A program made the position numbers and the translations under genes. 64,000 nucleotides of DNA from the NCBI GenBank assembly GCA_022478985.1, contig JAKSZP010010594.1, positions 62,001-126,000 of the forward strand. Reading direction: 5' to 3'. Of this stretch, positions 1-10,540 are shown piece by piece. The stretch comes from Massospora cicadina (taxonomy: Eukaryota; Entomophthoromycota; Entomophthoromycetes; Entomophthorales; Entomophthoraceae). Numbering within the stretch: the first letter of the stretch is position 1; each line of letters begins with the position of its first letter. The notes below the pieces were generated by a model. The model saw nothing but the letters and a program-made list of their open reading frames with translations. It ran no database searches and had not been told where the DNA came from.

Positions 1-82
1 ATTTCATACTGACATCCCTGTATCACATCAAAAACAATCCATGAACTCTAACGAGTCTTAAGTTGTCATACAAGAAGAAGAT

Positions 83-530
83 TTGGTACCCATTGATAAT
101 AAAAAACCTGATACTGCTTACTCTTATCTTGACAAATCTACTATGTTCCTCACTCTACCCACGCATTCTGGGAGCTTAGTTACATGCATCACTGTTTTAG
201 TCCATAAGATCCCTGTCCACGCCATTGTCAAAAGTGGTTCCCCTTTAGATGTCATTTTATCTAAATTAACGAAGTCTATCAAAATCACTCTGTACTTTCC
301 ACATTAAATGAAATATGGTATGTCTGAGCCGCAATGCATTTGATCCATTGTGGCCTATTCTTTCCCATTTGATTTTGGAAGCTTTTTTTGAATACTCCTG
401 CCATCGCCTTAGACAACCAAAGCTATGATTTTCTCCACAGGACTCAGTTTCTCAAGGACTATTCTACTGTAATGCACTATGATATGGATTTTTATCCCTG
501 CTGGGACACCAGATCCCACTGGGTTTCATG
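83..530 (+). pseudogene. G1 gypsy protease remnant
   Basis: Aspartic protease domain of Ty3/gypsy element G1, which enters the window already inside the polyprotein. The stretch around 212-250 reads VHAIVKSGSP, matching the retropepsin core AIVDSGSP with the catalytic Asp changed to Lys. Frame is lost near 305. In another frame, about 412-465, LDNQSYDF and FLKDY match the protease C-terminal motif that also reads ANQNYDILVGTEFL in G7. The family role is cleavage of the Gag-Pol polyprotein inside virus-like particles. Here it is inactive: the Asp is gone and the frame is broken. I am confident of the family, less so of the exact ends. Confidence 0.7.
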
Positions 531-1001
531 ACCTCATGCGACACCAAAACAGAGGTAAAGCTTGGGCTTGCTATCAGAGAGTAAAATCTGATTTGAACAG
601 CTTGAGTATCATATTTGGTGCTCTCATGTAAAAATACTCACTCTTTGGTTGATAGCCAAGAAGGAATGACTGTTTATTTTCTTAAGATAACCGCTATACC
701 ACCAAAGTCCCAGGTTATCTTTGACATCTGGGTTTGATCAACATCTCCTTTGGATACCTATTTGAGATATGAGGCCAGGATAACCCATCTGTCAAGGAGG
801 TCTTAACCTGTCTGGGAATTTTAGTACCTGCCTAATCTGGATCCATATTGGTGTTGCTAGCTAACTCACTGACAAATCTAGGATAGTGAGATTTATACTC
901 CAGTTGCTTATGTTCGCCTTCTTCCTGTAGAGACCTTCAATGATATATGTAGCTTTGTAAGATCATATTTTAGGTTAATACACCCCCATCACTAGCTCTA
1001 G

Positions 1002-1961
1002 TTGATGCCTTTATTGGACAAGAGATCACTAGTGAGCAACAGAGCCAGGTTAAGAAATTATTGGATGAGTACTTGGACCTCTTCTCAACCTCCACCTATG
1101 ATTTTTGGGAAAATAATTGGCAGTTCTCATCATGTGAAGACTGGGGACTCTCCCCCATCTGGTCACATCCCTACCGGAAAAGTAAGGCTGAAGAAGCCCA
1201 GGTGGCTATTAAGCTCAAAAAACTACTTGAAGCCAGGCTATTAGTGCCCTCGCGTAGCCCTTAGGCCTCCCCGCTCTTGTTGGTTCAGTAGAAGGATGGC
1301 AGCCATTGAGTGGTGATGGACTATTGCTGGCTCAATTTATTTATCAAGAAAAACAGTTACCCCATGTCACAGATCAACTACTTTATCAGCTTTCTTGCTG
1401 AATGCAATACTTCTCCAGTATGGCTTGTGCTAGCAGATATTAACAAGTAGAGCTCACCCCCAAAGATTGAGCTAAACGTTCACGTATAGCCAACGATGAT
1501 CTATTCAAACCCATGAGTTTGACACAGGGCCTTTGCAACGCGCCAGCCACCTTTTAACGTGCCATAGACATAATACTAGGGGACTTGGAACTATCCTGTT
1601 TCCTTATGTACCTTGAAGATATCACTATATTCTCATGATCCTTCAATGGCCGTGTGACACACCTCTGCAAGTCTTTAACCATTTTAGGAAGGCCTCTATA
1701 AAGATTAAGCCATCAGAGTACTCCTTTTTACCATCTGGAATGAAATTCATCAGAACCAAGGTCTCAAAAAATGGTATGCAGCCCATCTCAGGTAAAGTTG
1801 ACGTTATCAAGAAGATGTCTCACATTCAGAGCCTTACGGATAAAGTATTCCTGGCCATGGTGGGCTATTACTGTAAGTTCATTACTCAGTTTGCCGACTT
1901 GGATGAGCCCCTGGTCTACCTCTTACAGAAAAATGCGTTTTTTGAGTGGCGGCCTGATTAG
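1002..1961 (+). pseudogene. G1 gypsy reverse transcriptase remnant
   Basis: Reverse transcriptase of G1, spread over several frames. In order: a pre-RT segment ending LLEARLLVPSRSP (about 1205-1262, compare LVKYGLLVPSSSPW in G7), a fingers/palm part with SLTQGLCNAPATF (about 1515-1550), the active-site box MYLEDITIFS at 1606-1635, and the thumb/connection segment with MVGYYCKFITQFADLDEPL (about 1855-1915). The YxDD box has its first Asp as Glu. Stops interrupt the middle (for example 1448 and 1557). It once copied the element RNA into cDNA. Now it cannot make a single polypeptide. Confidence 0.85.
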
Positions 1962-2420
1962 GAACAGGCTTTTAATGCGCTGAGGACTTCTCTTTAAACT
2001 AAACCTATTTTCAGTTCATCCAAGCTTGCTTGACCCTTCCTGTTATTCATTAAGGCTAGTGACATCACCGTCAAGGAGATCCTAGCTCAGCACAATGAAT
2101 TTAGGTTGATCGCTCAGTAGCTTACTCCAGGTAAGACCCTGAGTAAGGCAAAAATATAGCGTTACTGAGAGCGAGTGCCTGGCCTTTTTGTTGGTGAAGC
2201 ATTTCTGGCCCTACCTTTATGGCACCAACTTCATTATTGTCTTTGACCAAGACTAGCTCCAATAGCTGCAATATATGAAAGATCTGAAGGTTGGCTATCC
2301 AGATGAGCTCTTAGGCTTCAAAATTATGAATTACTTTAGTAAATTGTGTAGGAGCAATTCTTATAACGCCGATGGTTTTTCTAGGATGCTGGTACTGGCT
2401 TCTTCGACATCCTAAAGAAC
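1962..2420 (+). pseudogene. G1 gypsy RNase H remnant
   Basis: RNase H domain following the G1 RT. About 2039-2117 reads LLFIKASDITVKEILAQ, aligning with the first catalytic Asp region (normally TDAS). About 2150-2260 reads YSVTESECLAFLLVKHFWPYLYG and then IIVFDQ, matching the NYSVTERECLA and (T)DH boxes of gypsy RNase H. This is one of the better-kept stretches of G1. The domain degrades the RNA strand of the RNA-DNA hybrid in the family. Stops at about 1960, 1995 and 2255 make it a pseudogene. Confidence 0.75.
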
Positions 2421-2459
2421 TGACTGTATGAGCTAATTGGCTGGCCCAAGCGCTGGGAG

Positions 2460-3600
2460 TTGGAAACACCTGAAATCCAAGCTGAGCTTCGAAAAATAAC
2501 CCAAGACACTCAGATTAAAGAAGGAATGTTATATAAGAAAATCAATATGAAATGGCTCCCTTATATACGCCCTTCTTCTTAAGCCGATTTCATTATAAAA
2601 GTGCATATGACTGTGGGGCACAAGGCAGTGAAGAAGACCCACAAATGTCTATAGAAACGAAGCTACTAGGACCAAATGGTTGATATCATCCAGGAAGAGT
2701 AAAGGATTGTATGGCTTGTCAATTGCAGATTAAGCCATTCCCCAAAATCAGCATTAAGTCGTGGCTCCAGCAGGCCCTTTAATGTCATCAGCATCGATGT
2801 ATTGGGCCCCCAGCCTACCGAGTTGCATGGCCATAAGTATATCCTCCTAGCCATAAACCATTTCGCCAAATGGGTTGCAGCAAATTTGGTCCCCGCTGCC
2901 ACTACAAAAGCCACGGTTCTATTCCTTAATTGATCCATATTCACCCAGAATTGATGCCCACATTTTATTTTTGGACAATGGGCTAAATTTCACCTTGCAG
3001 GTAGTCCAAAAACCAACTTCGTTTTTTTTGAACTAACAGAGTTTCACAACCTCTTAAAATCCTTTAATTAATGGGGCATTGAAGCGGGCTAACCAAACCT
3101 TCATTTCTATCTTGTAGAGATGGCTGCCTCTGACCCTACCCCGCTGGAATCTTTATCTGCCCAGCATGTTGCTTGCCTACCAAAGAAGCTATCATCAAGT
3201 CATTAAAATTTCCCCTTTGAAGCTCTATATGGATGTTCTCCCTGGATTCCAAGTAGCGTACAGCCTTTGCTCAAGGCCTCCGCTTATGAGAGCTCTGATT
3301 TAACTATGAGGGCCCTAGCCAATCAAATTGTCTGGTTTCAAGCCCTAGCCATGAAAGGAATTGTCACCACCACCAAGAGGGAGACATACCAATTTAAAGT
3401 CTGCTGACCATCCTTACCCGCTTTTTAAATAGGTAACCTTGTTCTCTTCTATCACCATTAACCCAGAGTTTGACAGAACAAGCATGAATTTATTTGGTCA
3501 GGACCCTATAAGGTCATCTATAAGGTGAATTTGGAGTACACCATTGCCAATGTCCATCAGGGGACAGTGGTGAGCCAAGTACATAACGATTCCTTTGTCC
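2460..3600 (+). pseudogene. G1 gypsy integrase remnant
   Basis: Integrase of G1. The HHCC zinc finger is visible as HMTVGHKAV (about 2604-2630) and DCMACQLQIK (about 2704-2733). The catalytic core shows ISIDVLGP with the first Asp at 2795-2797 and LDNGLNF with the second Asp at 2974-2976. At 3073-3102 GALKRANQTF aligns to the third motif, usually G-x-x-E-x-x-N, with Lys in place of Glu. A GPY/F-like C-terminal module, FIWSGPYKVIYKVN, lies at about 3490-3531. The family enzyme inserts cDNA into chromosomes. Here several stops and the Glu change make it dead. Confidence 0.85.
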
Positions 3601-3623
3601 TTATGCCACCCTATGACAGGATC

Positions 3624-3635
3624 TTGAGGGGGCGA
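3624..3635 (+). other. G1 polypurine tract
   Basis: A purine-rich run (TTGAGGGGGCGA) lies just after the G1 integrase C-terminus and immediately before a TG dinucleotide that looks like an LTR start. This is the position of the polypurine tract that primes plus-strand DNA synthesis. Confidence 0.6.
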
Positions 3636-4980
3636 TGTCATGATTTTCAATGATGATAAAGTCGAAATCCCTACTCCCAAATCAAGCCTTAATAAGTCTT
3701 CCCTCTTCCAGTATTAATGAAACCTGTCCCTAAATGCACCAATGAGAGTTTTGATCAGGAAGCATCACGCGCACCAAAATCAATGGAGATGTCTTCAGGA
3801 AACTTCATCCAAGCTTCCTAAACATCAAGAGGTGTGACCTCCACCATTGCGGTTATAAGGACAATGCAGAACAATGAGGGCACAACCAGGTGGTCAATCA
3901 AGAATACTGTGAAAGATAGTAATTTCACAGCGCCATTAAGGTCCCCTTGGCACCACGTCTCACACTTTCTATAAATAATGACGCTTTTTAACCAATAAAG
4001 TAATCTATTTCGCCCCATCTTTTCGCTTTATCAACCTTTTTGCTAGTTTACAGCTTTAGGCCATTTTTAAACCTTGGCTACAGTTAATAGAATTATTACG
4101 CCAAGAATCATGTGTTTTTCAAAGTGAGGTATGACTCTCAGGGATTCAGTAGCAGAATTTACAGTTAATATCTAAAATTTCTGTTTTTCATGCTTTTTAA
4201 GCCATTTGGTAGTAGAGTGCAGTATGTCTAACAATTTACTTGCTCTTTCCATACTCATGAGAAAGAAGTCTTTTATATGTTATGACATTTTGATCACTTC
4301 AAGGATCCAACTGGAAAATATTTTTCACTCCAGTACAGGTTAAACCAGGTTGTAAACTTATGCTTAGGATAACTTAAGCTTTGTGACTCATGCAACTTAG
4401 TATGTGGCGAGCCTTCTAAAAATCACTCGAACCATTCATACTATTCTTAATCATATTTAAAAAACCTGCAATAGTTCCCTCGCCAGATGTTTACATCATC
4501 TTGAAGTTGGGCTTAAAGTTTGGTTACTCTTCAAAAGATTAGATCGCATCATACGCATTACCGCGACAGTCAATTAAAATAGCCAAGATTAATGTTTCTA
4601 ATTAAGTGGAAAGTTGGGATTAGGTAGGGTCTGGTACAACACGCCTGATCTTACAACTCATCCAAGTTCTTGTTCATGTACAGCATGGAATCGTGCTGTT
4701 CAATATGATCTTTATGTTTGTTCAAAGTGTGGACGTCCATTCCATTCTAAATTTTCAAGGAACAAAAGATCTGCTTCTATAATTTTAATAGTGGGTATAA
4801 TCTTCTTTACTAAGAAAAATCTGATCCAAATGGAAATAGTGACAATGCAAGCTTTTCTACCAGTCTCCTTGACACGCTCAATATGGTTACATAAATCCGC
4901 AAATCATGTTTATTTTTTAAGCCTTAAACGGATATTTTGCCTTATCCCTCACCAGTAACTTAGAGGAATCTCACCGTTAT
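3636..4980 (+). repeat. G1 putative 3' LTR (right end not fixed)
   Basis: Begins TGTCATGATTTTC directly after the polypurine tract, as expected for a 3' LTR. A TATAAATAA sequence near 3971 could be its promoter box. I found no second copy in the window (the 5' LTR would lie to the left), so the right end is a guess from the roughly 1.1-1.2 kb LTRs of G5 and G7. One ORF of 114 codons inside (4614-4958) starts with TTG and matches nothing I recognise. Confidence 0.4.
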
Positions 4981-5480
4981 AACCCCATATATTTATCATC
5001 AATCTGATCTTGAGATATCTCATGCTCTTCACTCTGGTTTGATGATGTCTCCCCTGTAATAAGAACCTCATTCAGCTTGTTGCTCTTGCTTTCTTAACTT
5101 AGTCATCTGACTTTCTGTGGAGGGGTTCTGTTCTACACTGATTATACAACAAGCAAAATAAGAAGGTACATGTATTCCTTATTGCATAGATCTTCTTCTG
5201 ATGCTAAATGATGTAGCATCGCTTGCTTATTGGAACTTTTAATCACCCTGCTTGCAATACTTCCTTAACTTTCTTAATATAACCATAGAACATTGGCCTA
5301 GTGCTAAGCTCAACGGGACCATTTTTAAAATCATCCTTGACATTCTCAATAAGCAAGGTATACCCTAAATGGGTGTTATATTTTTGAAGATAACAGACTA
5401 AATATTGTATCTTCTGCTTGATTCCTTAGGTCCCAGACTGATTACTAATGATCGCTTCACTTAAACCCAGTATAAAAGGA
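4981..5480. other. Unassigned, possible G2 3' LTR
   Basis: AT-rich sequence with no coding signal. Its position just beyond the 3' end of minus-strand element G2 makes it a candidate for G2's 3' LTR, but I could not match it to a second copy at 23.5-25.8 kb. Confidence 0.2.
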
Positions 5481-6540
5481 AAACAAGAATAAACGTAAGA
5501 TTTTGTGGTTAAAGAAACTCATCAAAATAAATGAAGTATTTTTATACTTCTTATATAAGCTTAGAAATAAAATGAATGTAAATGATATTAATCAGTAGTG
5601 GGGTTTGGTGATATTGTAGAGGCTTCATGAACCCTAATAAGTCTTTTATTTATTTCTTTTTTAATGGCAGCATCCATTTTGTTCAATGCTCAATTCTGCG
5701 ATCTCTATCTCAAGGTGGCCATCCCTGCACCAGGATGTTTGGTAGCCCTTGCTCAATACCTACTTCTGGGTTAAGGGAGGAAAAACCTCTTCTAGTAATT
5801 ACTGCTTCTTTTGAATTAGTATTACTCTAATTTTCTTGCAATTTTATCAATGTACTATTTTGATGTGCCTTGCTCCAGTGTTTGATTTAATCTCGAAATT
5901 GGTTAAGCCTTTTTTTGGTAATACAATGATGCAAAGTTTGATTGCTTCTGTTGTGGTAATTTGCTCAGTCATTTCTTTGTCATTGGTCGCTTGTACATTA
6001 ATTTAATAATAAAGATAAAAAGTGGTCATCCCCCCCTTGGGTTGGGACCATCTAGTACTAAAAAAAAGATAAAAAGTGGTCAATTCTCATAGTCATCATC
6101 AACATAGGCATTGTCTTCTTACTCAAAATCTCTTTAGTTAGCGGGTAAATTTATTGCTATGACGTCATCTTAACCAACTGGTAAATTTATAGGTGTTTTC
6201 ATCAATAAAAAGGGTTCATTTCCTTACCAGTGAATTGAACTTGTATATCTAAATTTCAAGATATTAGTGTACTGGTGGGTTCCTTCCAAAGGGTGAGGAA
6301 TTACTATTATATTTGTGGTATCTTCCAAGACATTAAGAAAAGGGCTGAAAAACAACTTATTGACGATGAAAAATTATATTGGGTTTGTCATGTTGGTGGC
6401 AAGTAATATAGGCATCTCAAACATTTTGAATTGAGCAGGTAATTCCATCCCAGAAATATTGAGACTTTAGCCATAGTTGTGTCTATCCATACCACTATAT
6501 GTCTGGGATAGTATGACCCACCCATAATAACCTCAGTCTA
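5480..6540 (-). pseudogene. G2 gypsy integrase remnant (very decayed)
   Basis: Minus-strand region downstream of the G2 RNase H. It is placed here mainly by collinearity with G4: 6545-6605 (ACTTATACAACATACCATC) matches G4 at about 15515-15545, at the RNase H-integrase linker. G4's integrase extends about 1 kb from that point, so G2's should cover about 5.5-6.5 kb. I cannot see intact HHCC or DDE motifs. A 36-bp foreign insertion with an 18-bp target duplication lies inside it at 6011-6082. Confidence 0.4.
6011..6082 (+). mobile_element. Micro-insertion MI-1 with 18-bp target duplication
   Basis: Perfect 18-bp direct repeats at 6011-6028 and 6065-6082 (AAAGATAAAAAGTGGTCA) flank a 36-bp insert, 6029-6064. 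The insert ends TTGGGACCATCTAGTACTA followed by A residues that merge with the repeat. The same core occurs at 11363-11386, again between perfect direct repeats. Long variable-length target duplications plus a 3' A-run are marks of LINE-type target-primed retroposition. The insert is probably an extremely 5'-truncated copy, or just the tail, of an unseen retroposon. Confidence 0.75.
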
Positions 6541-6699
6541 ATCAGAGGGACAAACATGAGGAATCCATTTCTTCTTCACTAACTTATACAACATACCATC
6601 ATGAGTTTTATATTAATCACTCTCCTCTTGAGTTCTTTTTGTATTTCCAGTTTTTAGTGCCCAGAAGTTGGATTAATAAACGAGATCATATAAGTAATT

Positions 6700-8204
6700 C
6701 TATCCAGTGGATAGAACAGTCAGAACCGCTAATTATGATAGGTTGTCAACATTTTGATGTACCAAGTCTTTCTGAAGAACAATATTTAAATTTGATTCTA
6801 TAATCTTAGGGCCTACCAGGCCAGGCAGCCATCAGTATCACACATCTGTTGCAGTGAGTGGAAGGTCTTGTGATCATTTATAATCATGAATTGCATTCCA
6901 TAAAGGAAAGGATGGATGTGCTTAATGGTTAGGATTATGACCAAATACTAACGTTTGGTGATGCTATTATTTTCATTTAATCTTGGACAGAGTCTTGTTA
7001 GAGTAGGTGATAGGGTGGTTCAATTGGTTATTGTCATGTTGCGTCAAAATGACACTAAAAGCAACATGGATGGAGTAAGTGGATAACAAAAAAGGCTTAT
7101 TGAATTTTGTAGGCATCAGAATAGGAGATTTTTGTTAGCGACAGTCTCATTGCATTAGAGGATTGCTGTTGCAATGATGTCCATTGGAAGGGCTCATCTT
7201 TTGTAATAGATGAACCATTCTGAAAGCTCAAAAGATGGAATAAATCGTTAAGAGTAACCAATCATTCCCAAGAAAATCTGAATGTATTTCAGACTTCTGG
7301 GTGGAAGATTCTTAATTTTGGCTGTGACCTTGTCTGGTAATGTGAAAATTATCTCTTTTGTTACTTTGTGGCTTAAAAACTTCAACTCTTGATGAAAAAA
7401 GGCGCACTTGAAGGCTTTAATTTAAAGAGGCTATTCTCAAACGCTGAAAGATTTGTCAAAATGTTAATATGATAGCTAAAAGTTTAAGAAAAAAAGTTTA
7501 TGTTGCCTAGATATTATGAAGCAGGACATTCTCAGATACCCCAGAATGCCACCCATGGCTTGCCAAAAAGTAGCATGAGCATTATATAGTATTTTTAATT
7601 TGGGTAGGCTCAAACAATCCAACTTTAGCGACGAGAGCACACTTAGCTTAGTCTTCCAAAGCGAGGTCTATCTTCCAGTTTTAGATGGCTAAATCAATGC
7701 TGAGAAGAACTGCAAGTCAGCTAGCCTCCAAAGGGAATTGTCAATCCTTGGTAAGGATTAGCTGTTTCCCATATGATTGAGTTTAATTTACGATAATCCA
7801 TCAACACATCATGGGTCCTGTTTGTCTTTATCAGGAGCAGGGGTGAGAGCTATGGGCTTTAAGAAGGCTTCAACTGTTTGGCTTTTAGGAGTTAACACAG
7901 CTCTACAGCTACTTTTGTTCTTCCACCTTGAACTTTTATTAAATTTATTCCATATGGGTAAAGTATCTACTGATTCTTCTTAATGGGGCACTCCTTTCAT
8001 TTTCACAAATTCAAAGGTTCAGAGGAAAAAAATGACAGAATATTTACTAAATTTTTCTCTGCAGCTTTACATTGAAAGTTGGTAAGGTCTGGACCAATAA
8101 CATGTTTGTTGGTGGCTATATTGGGAAGGCCTTCTATACTGTAATTCCACAAGGTACCAAACTTGTTTACACTATAAACATATCAGCAGGCAGCAATCAA
8201 TCAT
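6700..8204 (-). pseudogene. G2 gypsy RT and RNase H remnant
   Basis: Antisense pol of G2. Reading the minus strand from right to left: about 7805-7770 gives VLMDYRKLNSI, the RT box usually seen as VDYRRLNKI, preceded (to 7865) by a P-x-x-DKDKQDP stretch. The palm and thumb follow at about 7700-7200. The RNase H segment near 6930-6840 resembles the HPFLYGMQF...DHKTF box and is collinear with G4 at about 15.85 kb. All frames are interrupted by stops. G2 and G4 are relatives, since gag, protease and pol line up in order. The element is cut to the right by G3. Confidence 0.7.
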
Positions 8205-8804
8205 AAGCTATAGGTTTTTCTATGACATTGTGGAAACTGGTGTCATATTCTCTAACAAAATTAATATGGTCCATGAGTAAGTCAGGTTAAGATGCCTTGG
8301 CAGGGCAGCATCTCCATGATGGACGAATTGTCTACCCCATGAAATTTATTAAATCTTCTGGAGGAATGTGTACTTGGTCCTGAGTGTCTACAATAACTTG
8401 ATCCTGAGCTGGTACTACTACTTGAGAATAAGAAAACAAATGCATTCCTTCTTATGCTTTGGTGGACAGGGGAGGCGTTTTTAAATGCATCCTTACAGCA
8501 TGATACTCTATCTCTTATGAAAATTGGTCATTTTTCATAAGGCATAGTCTTTTATTGGGCTTGTTTATTTGGAAACAAGATTTTGGGAGATAAGCGGTAC
8601 CCAGAATCCAAATATAGATAGGATTCAAATAGATTGATAATTTCAGTGTGCTCATGCAGAAATCGAGTTCCTAATAATATGTTGTATTTTTAGTTTTTAA
8701 GGACCCTATTAGGGTGGTTGTAAAAAGTTTTTAGTAATTTTGGGCAATGTAAGTCATGAGGATAAACCCCTCTTCAATATCTATGAGAACTTCTCACACA
8801 AAAC
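8205..8804 (-). pseudogene. G2 RT-protease linker, cut by G3
   Basis: Low-complexity, decayed minus-strand sequence between the G2 RT and the point where G3's 5' LTR starts. G4 has a comparable spacer of about 0.7 kb between RT and protease (17.0-17.6 kb). G2's protease and gag resume beyond G3's 3' LTR at 21684. This supports insertion of G3 into this linker. No motif is readable here. Confidence 0.4.
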
Positions 8805-9749
8805 AAAGAAGGGGAATAAGAAGGTTGCTGGCCCCCTTATCACCAAGGACGATCTAGCCCATATTGTGGATTAGCGGTGGATCATTGTCTGTTCCTGGAG
8901 GTTTCCAACAGTTGATCCTTCCTACCATTAAAGAGTTGGTGGGAAGGATCAAGGGGATGTTTAGAGATGTGGTGAAGACCAAAGGTACCCACCAGCAGGT
9001 AGTTTTTGCCCCCTCAGCGTCCCAAATTAACAAGGAAAAGAATAATATACCCTAGGTGTCAGAGGCTGGAAAAGACAAACATATCAATTGTTTTATTAGA
9101 GTTTGGAAGCCATTTTCACGCCTTCTAGCTTAGTCGGTGGAATGGCAAACCCATTCTTAATAGGTTTGAGCACATTAAATCCATTTGATTCAAAATGGGT
9201 TAAGCCTTACTGTCCCTGGCTGTAGGCACATCCCAATGAGTGGACTATTATTTTTCCTGGGCGCGTTTGAGCAGATAAAATTATAATAGATTATTGATAG
9301 TAAGTCAAAGGAAATGCGGGGTGATCCATAAACAATCAATAGATTCTAATTTAATAATGTTTGGTAGTGTGGTTGATCTGTTAGATCTTTCTCACTACAT
9401 TGAAAATTGGTGCTCCTAATGAAAACCTTTTTATTCAAAACGTGATTATAAGGCAACAGTGACCAACAGGTTCTGCTATCACTGCATTCTTTCCTTTTAT
9501 TTTCCTTTTTATTTATTTAATTTCTTTCATATATTCCAACTTTGCTTTATAAATTAAAGTTTTTTCGGTGTTAACTATTAGCCATCTTGTCCAATTCAGG
9601 GATAATTTGGGTAGTATAAGCTTTGTCCCTCATCACTCTCTTTCAAATTTTGTGGATGTTTATACCAGAAGTATTCTGGCTGTTGCTTTGGGGTGTAACT
9701 CATCTTGAGTGGCAGTGCAATATTAGCTTTATAAGCAAGTTCCATGACA
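8805..9749 (+). repeat. G3 5' LTR
   Basis: About 945 bp aligning along its whole length with 20744-21683. Shared landmarks include CACCAAGG(A/G)CGATCTAGC near the start, GGTGATC and AAGGCAACAG in the middle, and the end GCAAGTTCCATGACA here versus GAAAGATTCAGGACA in the 3' copy. The start is approximate. It contains the U3 block X (8830-9050), also present in the LTRs of G6. G3 is related to G6: both LTRs end in (C)CATGACA-like sequence and both use a similar primer site. Confidence 0.75.
8830..9050 (+). other. Block X, coding-like segment in G3 5' LTR
   Basis: Conserved block in U3 of G3 and G6 LTRs, in the sense direction of each element. Here a frame reads KELVGRIKGMFRDVVKTKG (about 8928-8984). 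The other copies are 20775-20985 (+), 34620-34790 (-) and 42760-42930 (-). Most differences leave a similar peptide (hydrophobic-Pro run, then KELVxKIKGxxxEVV). No start codon is shared. It could be an LTR-embedded ORF or simply the most conserved LTR part. Confidence 0.5.
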
Positions 9750-9770
9750 TAGAGTGACCAAAATTTTAAT
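9750..9770 (+). other. G3 primer-binding site
   Basis: Directly after the LTR end (CATGACA) comes TAGAGTGACCAAAATTTT. In G6 the matching position reads, on its sense strand, CATGACA then TAACGGGGTGACCCCAAATTTG. The shared GTGACC(C)C core is the complement of a tRNA 3' end GGGGTCACCA, the tRNA-Trp type. The G3 copy has decayed. Confidence 0.5.
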
Positions 9771-10540
9771 CTTCTACACCTCTTTAGTAAAATGGATGAC
9801 GCGTTGGTTGTATTCTCTGGGCATACCATTATACACTTGGTTAACTTACCAATTTATGAGGGGTCACAGCAATCCTTGAGACACAACTTCTATGTAACAA
9901 TAAAAATTACATTATGACCAAGATCACTTTGACTCATACCCCCTTTTTAGGTAGATGCGAATTGCTCCTCCTTCTCCACATATGATGTCCACCTTAGACA
10001 GGTCACAGTGTAGTGTGTTGTTTGTTCCATCTCCCATTCTACTTTATCACAGCCCCGCAGTAATGTGTTCTGGTGATTTAACTCCTTCTGTTGAGTCAGA
10101 AGCCTCTGGAAATCAGATGGTTCTGCATCAGTTGATACAATTGCTGTCTGATTACAGCAGGTTAAGGTTGAGGAAACTTCTGAAGCTGAAAAACCTGCTC
10201 CTCTATATTAAGTTAATTCAGAAGATATTCAAGTGCTTACTCCATCCCCACCTGTTAAATCCCATGAATTTGATAATAAACAGAATCATGCTTACTTTTA
10301 TTGTCCAGAAAACTAGATTGTGATTCCATATGTTATCTATCAAACCCTTTTGGATACAGTTGCGAATGGGAATTATATGAGCTTAAAAGCTGTTCAGAAT
10401 ATGGATCTGGGTCTTATAGTAAGCTCTTTTGTATTAGGAGCTTCTTCAGCTCCTTTGTATTGTTATTAAGTGAGATGTCCTTTCCCATTCTTGGTGCCTA
10501 AGTTCTGTTTTTGCAACCAGTTCACCGCGGTTCTAGACTT
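9771..10540 (+). pseudogene. G3 gag/protease remnant
   Basis: Region between the G3 primer site and RT. It holds two modest open stretches (9955-10323, 10301-10501) with no motif I can name with certainty. About 10310-10350 reads IVIPYVIYQTLLDTVANG, which could be a decayed protease segment (D-T-x for D-T/S-G). Assignment rests on position only. Confidence 0.35.

Noticed and set aside
4614..4958. 114-codon ORF with a CSKCGRPF stretch, suggestive of a zinc finger
   Set aside because: It starts with TTG, has only one Cys pair, lies in presumed LTR sequence and matches no family I know.
6029..6064. Possible 5S rRNA origin of the micro-insert (the reverse complement AGTACTAGATGG resembles the 5S AGTACTTGGATGGG box)
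   Set aside because: The match is about 12 bases with mismatches and is on the wrong strand relative to the A-tail.
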